Below, in pieces: positions 49,682 through 59,700 of a stretch of DNA of 64,000 nucleotides. Location: NCBI RefSeq assembly GCF_030150205.1, contig NZ_JASLGT010000027.1, positions 186,001 to 250,000 on the forward strand, given 5' to 3'. The notes below the pieces were generated by a model. It did no database searches and was not told where the DNA came from. It saw nothing but the letters and a program-made list of their open reading frames with translations. Position 1 is the first letter of the stretch; the number at the start of each line of letters is the position of its first letter. Source of the DNA: Niabella sp. GTDB taxonomy: Bacteria > Bacteroidota > Bacteroidia > Chitinophagales > Chitinophagaceae. The position numbers were made by a program, and so were the translations under genes.

Positions 49682-51256
49682 TTAATAGTTGGGGTTTTGC
49701 TGCAGGTTCGGATTGGCGTTTTTGTCTGCAGAAGGAATCGGGTAGATATTTCTCCAGTCCTCCACGGCCTTTCCCGCAGAAACACCTCCTTTCCAGGGCC
49801 AGACATAATCAGCTGTAGTAAACCGTTTATACCGGATAAGGTCGGTACGCCGGAACCCTTCCCAGTAAAGTTCCCTGCCCCTTTCATCTAAAATAAAATT
49901 AGTGGTCAGCTGGCCTGCTGAAATGGCTGTTGCCCCTGCCCTGCCCCGCAGCAGATTGATATACCCCAATGCCGTAGTAGCATCACCTCCGGCGCCACCT
50001 CTTACAACCGCCTCCGCATAAATTAAATATTGCTCTGCCAACCGGAAAATGGGAAAATCGACATCCGCAAAATCAAAACTGTTGCCGGGGCTATTCATCG
50101 TTCCTATTTTTATGTTTTTAAACTTGGTAATGCCATATCCCTGATCAAACTTAGACTGGTCGCTGATCTCCAGCGACTGACCATCGGTCCAGAACTGGGC
50201 GCGTTTATCCGTGTTGCCACTGATATCAGGGAAGAGGTTTACCAACCCTTTGGTGGTTCTGAGCCCGGCCCAGCCACCTCCGATCCCGAAGTCCGATGCT
50301 TTCATAGAACCACCAACCGGTGCATGCGTTAAAAAGGTAGTACCTCCATAGTTCTGCGTATTGTTTCCGTCATAGTTAATGGTTAAAATAAATTCACTTT
50401 TATTCTTGTCATTGTCTGCCCGCATCAGGTTCCGGTAATCGCCTATAAGACTAAGGCCTCCGTTAATTACCTTTTTGGAGTATGCTACTGCATCATTATA
50501 GTTAGCAGTGCCGGTATAAGCCTCGGCATTCAGATAAAGCCGCGCAAGCAACGCCTGTACAGCCGCTTTATTGGCCCGGCCGTAATTTTCGGCAGCCGGA
50601 TCGGGCAGCAGATTTTCCAGGTCTTTAAGTTCTGATTCTATATACTGATACAATTTCACTTTGCCGATCTGCTGTGGCAGTGTGGTAGAGCCGATCACAA
50701 AATCTTCCGTAACAAACGGCGGGTTTCCAAAAACATCCAGTAATACCCAGTACTGATAGGCTCTTAAAAACCGGGCTTCATTTCTAAAATGAACAATATT
50801 GACAGCATCTGCACCATCGATCCCTTTCGCAGCAAGATCGGCATCACCTGCGTGCTTTATAAAATCATTGGCCAGCGTAATCTGGTACATGCTCCTGTAA
50901 TACAAACCGGTTAAAAAGGGATTGCTGGAAGACCAGTTCATATTGTGAAAATCCTGCAGACCCGCATCTCCCCAGGTAATCACTGCCTCATCCGTACTTA
51001 ACTCCTGCGCACACCAGAACAACCGTAAAAAATCAGATGTGCCCTCATCAATACCTTTGATATCGGCATTCCCCGCCGGGCCTTTGTTACCGGTTAACGC
51101 AAAAGCGCCGTATACTTTTGCCGCAGCTTCTATATAGCCCTGCGGTGTATTGTACACCTGGCCTGCAGTTACATCATTTTTTGGCAGGCGATCCAACTTT
51201 TTACTGCAGGAAAGCGCCAACGTTGCAATTAATAGTATAAAGAATATCTTTTTCAT
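49682..51256 (-). CDS. susD: SusD/RagB family nutrient-binding lipoprotein
   Basis: A 524-residue lipoprotein (lipobox LALSC, residue 17). SusD features: RLPKNDVTAGQVYNTPQGYI, the TPR helices FRNEARFLRAYQYWVLLDVF and ANKAAVQALLARLYLNAEAY, and the closing FILDERGRELYWEGFRRTDL and IYPIPSADKNANPNLQQNPN. It forms the lid of the SusC channel and captures oligosaccharide. Confidence 0.95.
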   Translation of the reverse strand: MKKIFFILLIATLALSCSKKLDRLPKNDVTAGQVYNTPQGYIEAAAKVYGAFALTGNKGPAGNADIKGIDEGTSDFLRLFWCAQELSTDEAVITWGDAGLQDFHNMNWSSSNPFLTGLYYRSMYQITLANDFIKHAGDADLAAKGIDGADAVNIVHFRNEARFLRAYQYWVLLDVFGNPPFVTEDFVIGSTTLPQQIGKVKLYQYIESELKDLENLLPDPAAENYGRANKAAVQALLARLYLNAEAYTGTANYNDAVAYSKKVINGGLSLIGDYRNLMRADNDKNKSEFILTINYDGNNTQNYGGTTFLTHAPVGGSMKASDFGIGGGWAGLRTTKGLVNLFPDISGNTDKRAQFWTDGQSLEISDQSKFDQGYGITKFKNIKIGTMNSPGNSFDFADVDFPIFRLAEQYLIYAEAVVRGGAGGDATTALGYINLLRGRAGATAISAGQLTTNFILDERGRELYWEGFRRTDLIRYKRFTTADYVWPWKGGVSAGKAVEDWRNIYPIPSADKNANPNLQQNPNY

Positions 51257-51286
51257 CCGTTTACGTTTATCGTTATTACAGCGGTT

Positions 51287-54200
51287 TTAAAAATTGAGGT
51301 TTAATCCCATTCCGTAGGTCCTCGGTCTTGGATAGAAATTATAATCCAATCCGCCCGGTACTTCCGGATCAAGACCTTTGTATTTGGTGATTGTGAAAAC
51401 ATTCTGCACGTTCAGGTTTAGTTTCAGATCACCTGTTTTTTTGAAGATCTTCCCAAAACTATAGCCCACGTAAATATTATCCATTCTGAGGAAAGATGCA
51501 TTTTCTATAAAGTAGTCAGAAAGCAGGAACTTATCGCTACCGCCACCAAAGTCCGTATACAATACATCGGTTGTTGCATTATTCAATACGCCAATGGGAT
51601 TGATCATATTTTTACCGAATCCGGTAGCGGATATTACGTTATTATACACATAGTTTCCAATACTCGCCCTTGCACTAAAACCGGCACTTAATTTTTTATA
51701 GGTAACCCCGGAACTCAATCCCAGGAACCACTGTGGATCGGGGCTCTTATAGTGGTGCAAATCGTTTTCATTGATAATACCATCCCCGTTTCTGTCTACA
51801 TATACACCTTCAACCGGCTTCCCTTCATTGTCATATACCTGTTGGTACAAATAAAATGAGGAACGGGGAAAACCTACAGACTGGATCTGAACGGCATTGC
51901 CGGTACCACCTTTAATATAGCCGGCAGCATTACCTGCAAACGACGGATCATCCGCAATGGTCAGCCTGGTGATTTTATTTTTATTATACGTTGCATTAAA
52001 ACCAATATTCCAGGTAACATCCTGTGTACGCACCGGAACCACATTCAATACAAACTCCAACCCACGGTTTTCCATATTACCAATATTTGCCACGATCCGG
52101 TTGGTAAAATTGGTTCCTGCAGGCTGGGCAATCTCGTTCAACAGATCTTTTGTCTTTTTATAGTATACATCCAAACTTCCGTAAATCCGGTTATCAGCAA
52201 AACCATAATCGATCCCGGCGTTATAGGTTGCGGTCTGTTCCCATTTCCGGTTATAGTAATACCCTTCCGGCCGGTACATACTATAAAACTGGTTACCCAG
52301 CTGGTATTGTGCCGTATTCTCACTGAGCTTATAGTAGGAGATATAATCAAAATTACCAATTCCATCCTGCTGCCCGGTAACCCCGTATCCCAACCTTAAT
52401 TTTAAATCACTTATCGCCGGAGAAGACCGCAGAAATGCTTCATCTTTTATTTTCCAGGCAAATGCTGCTGACGGAAATACTCCCCAACGATTATCCGGGT
52501 TTACCTTTGAAGATCCATCCGTTCTTAAAGTGGCTGTTAACAGGTACCGATCCCGAAAACTATAGTTAATCCGCCCGTAATAGGATATGAGTGTGTACCG
52601 CGGTTTATCCAGTATATATATTGGAACGCTCGCGGGTATAACGGTACCATCGTATGTTACATCCGGATAGTTGATATTACGGGTGACAAAATCATAGTAC
52701 CCGTAACCGGCTGTTGCCTCGATCCTGTGTATCCCGATATTTTTCAGATAGTTCAGGTAAAATTCTACCAGACCATTATCGCGCCAGCCGGAATACTTGT
52801 TTCGCTGACCTCCATGCTGTACGCTCTTGAGATCATTGTAACGCCGGTATTGCTGGGCAGCACTATCGTTAACCGTTACCGTGCCATAGCCGTGCGCAAC
52901 ATCATAGCCCAGGTTCAGGTTGGCCCTCAGTTCCGGTAAAAAATGAAATTTATAATCAAACTGGATATTTCCGATACTGCGGATATTACTTCCCTCGTTG
53001 TTGTAATCTAACAATAACCCCAGCGGATTGCGGGGCGCCAATGTTTTGAAACCGGTGGCAGATGAAGCATCGGGATCCAGCCACTCATAATAACCGTTAT
53101 AACGGTTGCTACCAGAATAAACCGGTTTGGTCGGATCGAAGTTCACCGCAGCAGCGATGGCATCTGTATTGGCAAACCTTGAATCAGTTTTCGCCAGTTT
53201 TACATTTACATCAATCTTTAAATGATTATCAAGCAGGGATGGGTTGAGGTTGAACCCAAATGATTTCCGTTCCAGGTCGCTGGTTTTGAGTACCCCTTTT
53301 TGTTTTAGATATCCTGCAGAAAAACGATAGGGCAACTTTCCTTTCGCTGCCGTTCCGGAAATACTTAAATTATTATCAGACCCGATACCCGTTTGATAAA
53401 TTTCCTTTTGCCAGTTCGTGTTGGCATTACCCAGCATAGCAACCTGTGATGCATCGCCGTGCGATTGCACATAGTTCCTAAATGCATCAGCAGAGAGCAC
53501 CGATGCATATTTCGCCAGTTTTGATACGGTGAATTGTGTATTGAAATTAATAACCGGTTTCCCCGATTTCCCTTTTTTGGTAGTAATAATAATGACACCA
53601 TTGGAGGCCCTTGAACCATAAATAGCCGTGGCTGATGCATCTTTCAGAATCGTAAACGACTCAATATCACTTGGATTAATTAATGACAAAGGATTGGGCG
53701 AACCCGACAACACATCATTGTTAAGCGGCACACCATCCAGCACGATCAGCGGATCATTACTGGCAAATAAAGAAGCACCGCCACGAACACGGATGGTACT
53801 TCCGGAGCCGGGTGCACCGCTGTTGGAAGTAATTTGCACACCGGCTACTTTTCCGGCAATCAATTGCTCGGGCGTAGCAGCCGGCACCTGGTTAAAGTCT
53901 TTTGAACCAATGGTGGTTACGGCTCCTGTAAGATCCTTTTTCTTTACAGTACCATACCCGATCACCACTACATTCTCCAGGTTGGCAATTTCCGGCACAA
54001 GGGATACATCCAATACATTCCCCGTTATTTTCACCGTTTGGGGCGCATAGCCGATAAATGAAAACTGCAGGGCACCCGGCGTGTTCCCTGCAATAATGCG
54101 ATAGGTACCACTGGAGTCCGTTAAAGTAGCCAGTGAACGGCCCGCAATTGAAACGGTAACTCCTGCAAGCGGCTCTCCTGTTTTGGAGTCGGAAACAGTA

Positions 54201-54295
54201 CCGCTAATGGTATGGGTTTGGGCACTGGCAATTACCGGAAATAACAACAGCAGAAGCAGTGCAGGTAATGCTGCAAACAATTTTCTCATGTACAT
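51287..54295 (-). CDS. susC: SusC/RagA family TonB-linked outer-membrane protein
   Basis: A TonB-dependent transporter of about 1000 residues. The start is ATG 54295 (MYMRKLF) or 54289; the longer frame opens with TTG. The signal ends at ASAQ, then a carboxypeptidase-like domain (HTISGTVSDSKTGEPLAGVT), the TonB-box region VVVIGYGTVKKKDLTGAV, plug (LIAGKVAGVQITSNSGAPGS, IRVRGGASLFASNDPLIVLD) and barrel ending LNLNF with a terminal Phe. It imports glycan fragments with SusD. Its promoter has two palindromes (54324-54395). Confidence 0.95.
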   Translation of the reverse strand: MYMRKLFAALPALLLLLLFPVIASAQTHTISGTVSDSKTGEPLAGVTVSIAGRSLATLTDSSGTYRIIAGNTPGALQFSFIGYAPQTVKITGNVLDVSLVPEIANLENVVVIGYGTVKKKDLTGAVTTIGSKDFNQVPAATPEQLIAGKVAGVQITSNSGAPGSGSTIRVRGGASLFASNDPLIVLDGVPLNNDVLSGSPNPLSLINPSDIESFTILKDASATAIYGSRASNGVIIITTKKGKSGKPVINFNTQFTVSKLAKYASVLSADAFRNYVQSHGDASQVAMLGNANTNWQKEIYQTGIGSDNNLSISGTAAKGKLPYRFSAGYLKQKGVLKTSDLERKSFGFNLNPSLLDNHLKIDVNVKLAKTDSRFANTDAIAAAVNFDPTKPVYSGSNRYNGYYEWLDPDASSATGFKTLAPRNPLGLLLDYNNEGSNIRSIGNIQFDYKFHFLPELRANLNLGYDVAHGYGTVTVNDSAAQQYRRYNDLKSVQHGGQRNKYSGWRDNGLVEFYLNYLKNIGIHRIEATAGYGYYDFVTRNINYPDVTYDGTVIPASVPIYILDKPRYTLISYYGRINYSFRDRYLLTATLRTDGSSKVNPDNRWGVFPSAAFAWKIKDEAFLRSSPAISDLKLRLGYGVTGQQDGIGNFDYISYYKLSENTAQYQLGNQFYSMYRPEGYYYNRKWEQTATYNAGIDYGFADNRIYGSLDVYYKKTKDLLNEIAQPAGTNFTNRIVANIGNMENRGLEFVLNVVPVRTQDVTWNIGFNATYNKNKITRLTIADDPSFAGNAAGYIKGGTGNAVQIQSVGFPRSSFYLYQQVYDNEGKPVEGVYVDRNGDGIINENDLHHYKSPDPQWFLGLSSGVTYKKLSAGFSARASIGNYVYNNVISATGFGKNMINPIGVLNNATTDVLYTDFGGGSDKFLLSDYFIENASFLRMDNIYVGYSFGKIFKKTGDLKLNLNVQNVFTITKYKGLDPEVPGGLDYNFYPRPRTYGMGLNLNF

Positions 54296-54323
54296 AGACA
54301 AACAATTATTATTTTATATCAAT

Positions 54324-54340
54324 CGTGTACCTGATACACG
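54324..54340. promoter_or_regulatory. Palindromic candidate operator 1 at susC promoter
   Basis: CGTGTACCTGATACACG is an inverted repeat with a five-base centre, about 29-45 bp upstream of the susC start and just downstream of the predicted transcription start. Confidence 0.5.
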
Positions 54341-54360
54341 TTAATTGAAAAATACAATGT

Positions 54361-54395
54361 CAAAAGTACATCATTATGTGTACAAAGTACACAAA
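54361..54395 (-). promoter_or_regulatory. susC promoter with candidate operator 2
   Basis: On the minus strand TTTG (54395-54392) is followed after 23 bases by TACTTTTG (54368-54361). The palindrome TGTGTACAAAGTACACA (54377-54393) sits between these boxes. A protein bound there would block RNA polymerase. The site shares GTGTAC/GTACAC half-sites with operator 1. Confidence 0.55.
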
Positions 54396-54416
54396 GGGTG
54401 TAAAAAAATTTATAGC

Positions 54417-55121
54417 TTATACTAACTTATTGTTTTTGATCAGCTTGGGCTTAAACTTATAGAGTTTTCCGGGGCGGTGAGACACGTTATCTTCCATTTC
54501 ATTGAGGTCTACCAGCCAATTTTTGAGGGTAATTTTTTTACGGAAATTACGGCGATCCAGCGGTGTATTAAGAACGGCTTCATAGACTTCCTGCAATTCC
54601 CGGAGCGAAAATTTTTCATCCAGCAGGTTATGTACCACCGGGTGTTCTTCGATCTGCCCACGCAGATGCAGCAGGCTGGTGGCCAGGATCTCCTTATGAT
54701 CAAATGCCAGCTTATGAACGTTTTTAACCGAATGCCAGCGCAGGTCGTTATTGTTGATCTTGAGCTTGTGGTTATTGATGTTTACCAGCGCATAATACGC
54801 TGTTGAAACAACCCTTCCTGATGGGTGCCGGTTTATAGAACCGAAGGTATGCACCTGTTGCAGGAATACATCATCCAGGTCTGTGCGCTCTTTTAACACC
54901 CGGTAAGAAGCCGTGTCCAGATCCTCGTCCGGCCGTACGAGATCGCCCAGCAGGGAATACAGACCAGCAAATTCTTTAAGGTCGGATTTGATCAGCAGTA
55001 CCTTTAGTTCCTTTTCTTCATATCCGAAAATGACGCAATCGACCGACACCGCAATTTTAAAATACTCCAGGTGGCTGCTTTTCTCCAGCGCTGCCGTTTT
55101 CAGATTTGAACTTTTAGCCAT
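54417..55121 (-). CDS. Nudix-fold transcriptional regulator (NrtR/AraR-like)
   Basis: A 234-residue protein. Residues 20-150 form a Nudix fold (FKIAVSVDCVIFGYEEKELKV, LLIKSDLKEFAGLYSLLGDL), but the catalytic GX5EX7REUXEEXGU box is degenerate (PDEDLDTASYRVLKERTDL), so it should bind rather than hydrolyse. The last 80 residues form a winged HTH (FSLRELQEVYEAVLNTPLD, RRNFRKKI). In Bacteroidota such proteins are AraR/NrtR-type repressors of arabinose or NAD genes. It stands directly upstream of susC and next to two palindromic sites. A -7 box TACTTTTG lies at 55146-55139. Confidence 0.8.
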   Translation of the reverse strand: MAKSSNLKTAALEKSSHLEYFKIAVSVDCVIFGYEEKELKVLLIKSDLKEFAGLYSLLGDLVRPDEDLDTASYRVLKERTDLDDVFLQQVHTFGSINRHPSGRVVSTAYYALVNINNHKLKINNNDLRWHSVKNVHKLAFDHKEILATSLLHLRGQIEEHPVVHNLLDEKFSLRELQEVYEAVLNTPLDRRNFRKKITLKNWLVDLNEMEDNVSHRPGKLYKFKPKLIKNNKLV

Positions 55122-55306
55122 TGTTTTTGTGATGGTTACAAAAGTACAATTTGAGTTATAAACTACCCGTTGTTTAGCAGCATTTTCCAGAAGTACTTTG
55201 AAAAAAATACTAACAACCGATCGTTCATACAGTCACAATAAAACGTTAAACACACTACGAAAATATCGTAGAAAAAAAATCCGGGGTATCTTTCGCAAAA
55301 CTTTTT

Positions 55307-56557
55307 ATGAGACATTTTTTGACCGTTGCCTGCCTGCTCCTGTTAAGGCTAACTGCTTCCGCACAGGACCAGGCGCTATATATCGTTCCGGATAATGCAT
55401 TGGGTATAAAAGCGGCCAACCTCTTTTCGGAGATCCGGCTGATTCCCCTTGAAACCACCTCAAACAGCTACTTTAACAACATGGCCGACTTTGTGGTAAC
55501 CCCGGACCGGCTGGTGTTTATGGACAATGAATCCAATTCGATACTCATATTCGATAAGAATGGGAAATTTTTACATAAGTATAAAAAGAAAAAATACAAA
55601 CTGGGACAGCTCCAGTACAGTTATGCTAAAAACGCCATCTTTTTTACAAGTTCCAATAAAAATTACACCATCCCGTTTTCCAAAGTCCTGCAAATGACGC
55701 AAAAGCCGGGCAACAGGGATTTTTCCAAATATAAGAATATTGAATTGTTGTACCTGGGTGACAAAGAACAGTACCGGGTCGAAAAACTGCCGGTGCCTTA
55801 CTATGCGATCAACAACCTGTACTATATGAACGGGTGCTACCTGGTGCGTAACAGCCGTTACAATAAGTATGCAAAAGATACCGTATTGTATCACCTGGAT
55901 ATTATGAATGGCAATACCAAGGAGCGTTCTTACTTTCCGTTTCTGAATGTTGCCAAACTCCCCACCGATTTTGATGATATCTCTATCAACATTGACCGGA
56001 CCTTAAACGACTCCACTGTTTACATTCAAAAAAACTACGACAACACGCTTTATAAACTGGTGAACGATTCGCTGATATCCGAATACCGGTTTGTATTTCC
56101 CGCTGCCAACACCATGCCGGCTTCTTTTTATACCACGGCATTCCGGAACAATATCGATTACACCAGCTATAAAACAAAATACGGAAAAGCCATCCGGTCT
56201 TTTTTCAATATCATCGACCTGGAGAAGGTATTGTTCTTTGGCATGAACGATAATGCCTGGGGCTACAAACGCTATGTATTTAATAAAAATGCCTCCCTGC
56301 TCTACGATCTTTCAAAAACCACTTCAGACAGCACCACCTGTTTCATGCCCGCTGGTATTTTTTCAAAAATTAGCAATAGTGACCGCGAGTATGTGTACAC
56401 GTATGTTTCCCCCGGTGACTTGCTAAAGGAAAAAGCCAGTATACTTTCGAGGTATAACAATGCGCCGCCACCATTTTTAAAAGAACTGCTGGATCAGATC
56501 GGCAAATTCAGCAACCCTGTTATCATCCAATTAAAAATTAATCCTGCTATAAAATGA
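55307..56557 (+). CDS. Exported 6-bladed beta-propeller protein
   Basis: A 416-residue protein with a signal peptide (MRHFLTVACLLLLRLTASAQ). The beta-propeller phrases are typical of Bacteroidota 6-bladed propellers: LFSEIRLIPLETTSNSYF, DRLVFMDNESNSILIFDKNG and KFLHKYKKK. These proteins are common beside TonB receptors and may sense or bind the substrate. It overlaps the next gene by four bases (ATGA). TATCTTTC near 55288 may be its -7 box. Confidence 0.75.
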   Translation: MRHFLTVACLLLLRLTASAQDQALYIVPDNALGIKAANLFSEIRLIPLETTSNSYFNNMADFVVTPDRLVFMDNESNSILIFDKNGKFLHKYKKKKYKLGQLQYSYAKNAIFFTSSNKNYTIPFSKVLQMTQKPGNRDFSKYKNIELLYLGDKEQYRVEKLPVPYYAINNLYYMNGCYLVRNSRYNKYAKDTVLYHLDIMNGNTKERSYFPFLNVAKLPTDFDDISINIDRTLNDSTVYIQKNYDNTLYKLVNDSLISEYRFVFPAANTMPASFYTTAFRNNIDYTSYKTKYGKAIRSFFNIIDLEKVLFFGMNDNAWGYKRYVFNKNASLLYDLSKTTSDSTTCFMPAGIFSKISNSDREYVYTYVSPGDLLKEKASILSRYNNAPPPFLKELLDQIGKFSNPVIIQLKINPAIK

Positions 56558-59433
56558 GACGCCTTGTACTACTGATCCTGATCCTGCTTCCAGCCGCACT
56601 CTTTGCTCAGAAAAAAACAGGCGCCATAAAGGGGATCCTGTATGATTCGATAAACGACTATGCATTACAGTCGGCCTCTGTGACCGTTTATAAACAGGCC
56701 GATTCCAGCATCGTGGAGTTTCAGCTCACCAATACGCAGGGAGAATTTGACATTAAGAATATCCCTGCAAAAACAGCCCTGTACTTTATTGTTTCTTACG
56801 CCGGGTACCGGCCGCTGGTCCGGAATTTTCAGCTGGATACGTTGAATATGCTCACTAATTTTGGCAAACTATTCCTTACCCATCAGGGCAAGGATGAGCT
56901 CGACGAGGTGATCGTAAAAGCCGTACAGCCATTGCGTATGAATGGCGATACCCTCGAGATCAACCCCGACGCGTTCAAGCTGGATTCCAACGCCGTGGTG
57001 GAAGACATGCTGCTCCGCGTACCCGGCCTTACGGTTTGGGGCGATGGTACCATTACCATGAACGGCCGGAAGCTGGAAAAGGTATATGTAGACGGCAAGC
57101 CCTTTTTTGGTGGCGCGGCACAAACAGCCACCCAGAACCTTCCAAAAAATGCCATCGAAAAAATACAGCTGTACCAGGAAAAGGACGTTTCCAAACTAAC
57201 CAATACCGAACAAAAAACCGACTCTCTTTATTCGATGAACATCAAGTTAAAAGGTGACAAGAAAAAAGGACTGTTTGGGAAAATAGGTGCGGGATATGGT
57301 ACAGATGACCGTTATACGGGGGATGGTGTTGCCCAGGCCTACGACAAAAAGAACCAACTGGGAATAGCCGCCGGCATCAACAATATTAATAAAGAAGAAG
57401 GTACCGGTGAAAATGCCTTTATGGAAAATACGTTTAAATCTAATTTCCGCTTCTTTTATGGAGGCAGGGGCAATGCCAATGACGGCATTACCCGGAGAAC
57501 CTATGGCAACCTGAAATGGCAACATAGTTTCACAGAATCGGACAACTCCCAGTTTTATAACCGCTTTACTACCGACTATGGATTTCTTAATACCAACAGC
57601 AATATTACCTCAAACAGCACCAATGTGCAACCGATCAACGATTACAGACTAACCACCCTCAATAAAAACAGAAGCATCAATGAAAACACCAGCAACACGG
57701 CAAAATTCCTGTATGAGAACCGGAAAAAATTCGGAAACTTCGTAAACATCAGCGCCAATTATGTAAACCAGTACAGCTCCGGCACCTCCGCTGCTTCAAC
57801 GGACATGTTCCGGAATGATAGTACAGCTGTAAGTCGCACCAACAGCAACAGCTACTCCAGCAGCAACAGCAACAATTTTTATATGTTTGGATGGCTACGC
57901 TCTAACGATTTTGAGCTGCGCGACGATCCTCGGAAGAATTTTTCCATCAATTTCGGAGGCGGGTATAACGAAAACGTAAGCAACAGGGGTACGGTAAATA
58001 CCTATGAATCACTCGTTGACAGTATCTATACCAATACGATCGACCGCAAATACAACAACAAGAACAAAAGCTATAACGCCAATATCGGTCTAAACTACGA
58101 CGGGTTCCGGCAATTCCTGTTCGGCATTTATAATTTTTTCAACATCAATATGTCGCTGATCAATAACATCAGCTTCTCCCGGAATGAGCAGGACGCAGCC
58201 GCTTTTGACCTTGACAAGCCGAACAATCAATACGTGATAAACCGGCAGCTGACTAATACCAATACGCTTACCAATTTTTCCTATAACCCCGCGCTCAATT
58301 TTAATAAGTCCTTTAATAAATCTGTTTGGGGAAAATATTATTACTGGCTGAGCTTTGGACTGGACCTGCGCTACCAGTTCCAAACCCAGAAAAACGAGTC
58401 GAGTATCCTTAACCGGAATATAGACCGGTCAATGAACACCTTTTTACCCTCGTTAAACGCGAATTTCAATTATCAAAAGGAAAACGCATTCCGGATCTAT
58501 TCCTATTTGTGGGCCAATACGAGTACGCAGCTGCCTTCAATTGATCAGCTATATCCCATCATCGATACAACCGAACGTTATAATATAATTGCGGGGAATC
58601 CCTTCCTGAAGGCATCAAAAGTTCAATATATGAATTACAATTTTGATATCAGCCGTGCCAGGCCCAATAGCAAAAGCAATTACGGGGTAAGACTGGGTTT
58701 CAACTTCAACAATACGCACAACGCAATAGGTGACAGCCTGATATACCTCCGCGACTCATCCGGAAGAAGCATCCGTCACTTAATTAATGTGGGTTATCAG
58801 CGAAACCTTTCGGCAAACCTCAATCTCAATTTTTCACACAATATCAATAAAAAGAGTACGATCGGGTTTACCTACATCCCGTCGTTAAGCACCTATATCC
58901 GGCCGGGGTATGTTGACAGCCTGCAATCTACCTCCCGGAACTTTACACTTTCCAACAACTTCAACCTGCTTTATAACCTGATCGACAAATTCAATATCAG
59001 TATTGGTGAAATCATTTCTACCAACCGCAACCACCAATCGAACAGCAAGCAGCAAGCTTCCGCAATCCGCAGTTATACAACCACCAGCAACATCAATTAC
59101 TTTATCACCAAATCCCTTTCCCTTAATACTTCTGTTAACTACCAGACCAATACAGCGGCTAACAGGAACGCTGAGGCCTTTACGATCTGGAACGCCAATA
59201 TTCTTTACCGTTTTATGCAACAAAAAGCCGAAGTAAAAGTATCTGCTTTTGACCTGTTGAAACAAAACAGGAACATCACTAACTCCCTCGGGTACAATTT
59301 TGCCTCCACCACCGTTACCAATGGGCTTCAACAGTATTTTATGGTCACCTTTTCCTATTATCCCCGGAAATTCGGCGGTGGCGGCAACCGGCGCCCTGCT
59401 CCGCCCCAGGGTGTCATGATGATAAGACGGTAA
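56554..59433 (+). CDS. TonB-dependent receptor-like outer-membrane protein
   Basis: A 959-residue protein with signal peptide (ending AALFAQ). N-terminal regulatory domain: GAIKGILYDSINDYALQSAS. Plug: LDEVIVKAVQPLRMNGDTLE, NAVVEDMLLRVPGLTVWGDG and VYVDGKPFFGG. A long Asn/Ser/Tyr-rich barrel follows. The C-terminus continues beyond the last strand (TFSYYPRKF) with GGGGNRRPAPPQGVMMIRR instead of ending in an aromatic residue, so it may carry a short exposed tail. Translationally coupled to the propeller gene. Confidence 0.85.
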   Translation: MRRLVLLILILLPAALFAQKKTGAIKGILYDSINDYALQSASVTVYKQADSSIVEFQLTNTQGEFDIKNIPAKTALYFIVSYAGYRPLVRNFQLDTLNMLTNFGKLFLTHQGKDELDEVIVKAVQPLRMNGDTLEINPDAFKLDSNAVVEDMLLRVPGLTVWGDGTITMNGRKLEKVYVDGKPFFGGAAQTATQNLPKNAIEKIQLYQEKDVSKLTNTEQKTDSLYSMNIKLKGDKKKGLFGKIGAGYGTDDRYTGDGVAQAYDKKNQLGIAAGINNINKEEGTGENAFMENTFKSNFRFFYGGRGNANDGITRRTYGNLKWQHSFTESDNSQFYNRFTTDYGFLNTNSNITSNSTNVQPINDYRLTTLNKNRSINENTSNTAKFLYENRKKFGNFVNISANYVNQYSSGTSAASTDMFRNDSTAVSRTNSNSYSSSNSNNFYMFGWLRSNDFELRDDPRKNFSINFGGGYNENVSNRGTVNTYESLVDSIYTNTIDRKYNNKNKSYNANIGLNYDGFRQFLFGIYNFFNINMSLINNISFSRNEQDAAAFDLDKPNNQYVINRQLTNTNTLTNFSYNPALNFNKSFNKSVWGKYYYWLSFGLDLRYQFQTQKNESSILNRNIDRSMNTFLPSLNANFNYQKENAFRIYSYLWANTSTQLPSIDQLYPIIDTTERYNIIAGNPFLKASKVQYMNYNFDISRARPNSKSNYGVRLGFNFNNTHNAIGDSLIYLRDSSGRSIRHLINVGYQRNLSANLNLNFSHNINKKSTIGFTYIPSLSTYIRPGYVDSLQSTSRNFTLSNNFNLLYNLIDKFNISIGEIISTNRNHQSNSKQQASAIRSYTTTSNINYFITKSLSLNTSVNYQTNTAANRNAEAFTIWNANILYRFMQQKAEVKVSAFDLLKQNRNITNSLGYNFASTTVTNGLQQYFMVTFSYYPRKFGGGGNRRPAPPQGVMMIRR

Positions 59434-59531
59434 TACTGTCCGAACTTAGAACCGGTTCACCCAGGGAAATTATCTTTACTCATGGCGTTGCATTGATATA
59501 TTTTCTGCCTCTCGCTGTCTTTGGTAGCTGG

Positions 59532-59556
59532 TGCTACATAAAGACGCGATGTAGCA
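59532..59556. terminator. Hairpin after the receptor gene
   Basis: TGCTACAT / ATGTAGCA, a perfect 8-bp stem with a nine-base loop, without a U run, about 100 bases after the receptor stop. Nothing else is recognised in the 267-bp gap to ligA. Confidence 0.4.
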
Positions 59557-59700
59557 TAGGTGCAATTAATCACGACCCCGACCACTATTATGTATCCTGG
59601 TCCGGGCCGGTCAAAATGATCTGTAAAAAATCATTCTTTAGACGTTAAAGAGTCCCTGTTTCCCCGTTTTCAAGTACTTTTAGATCCGCAAATTGCATCT

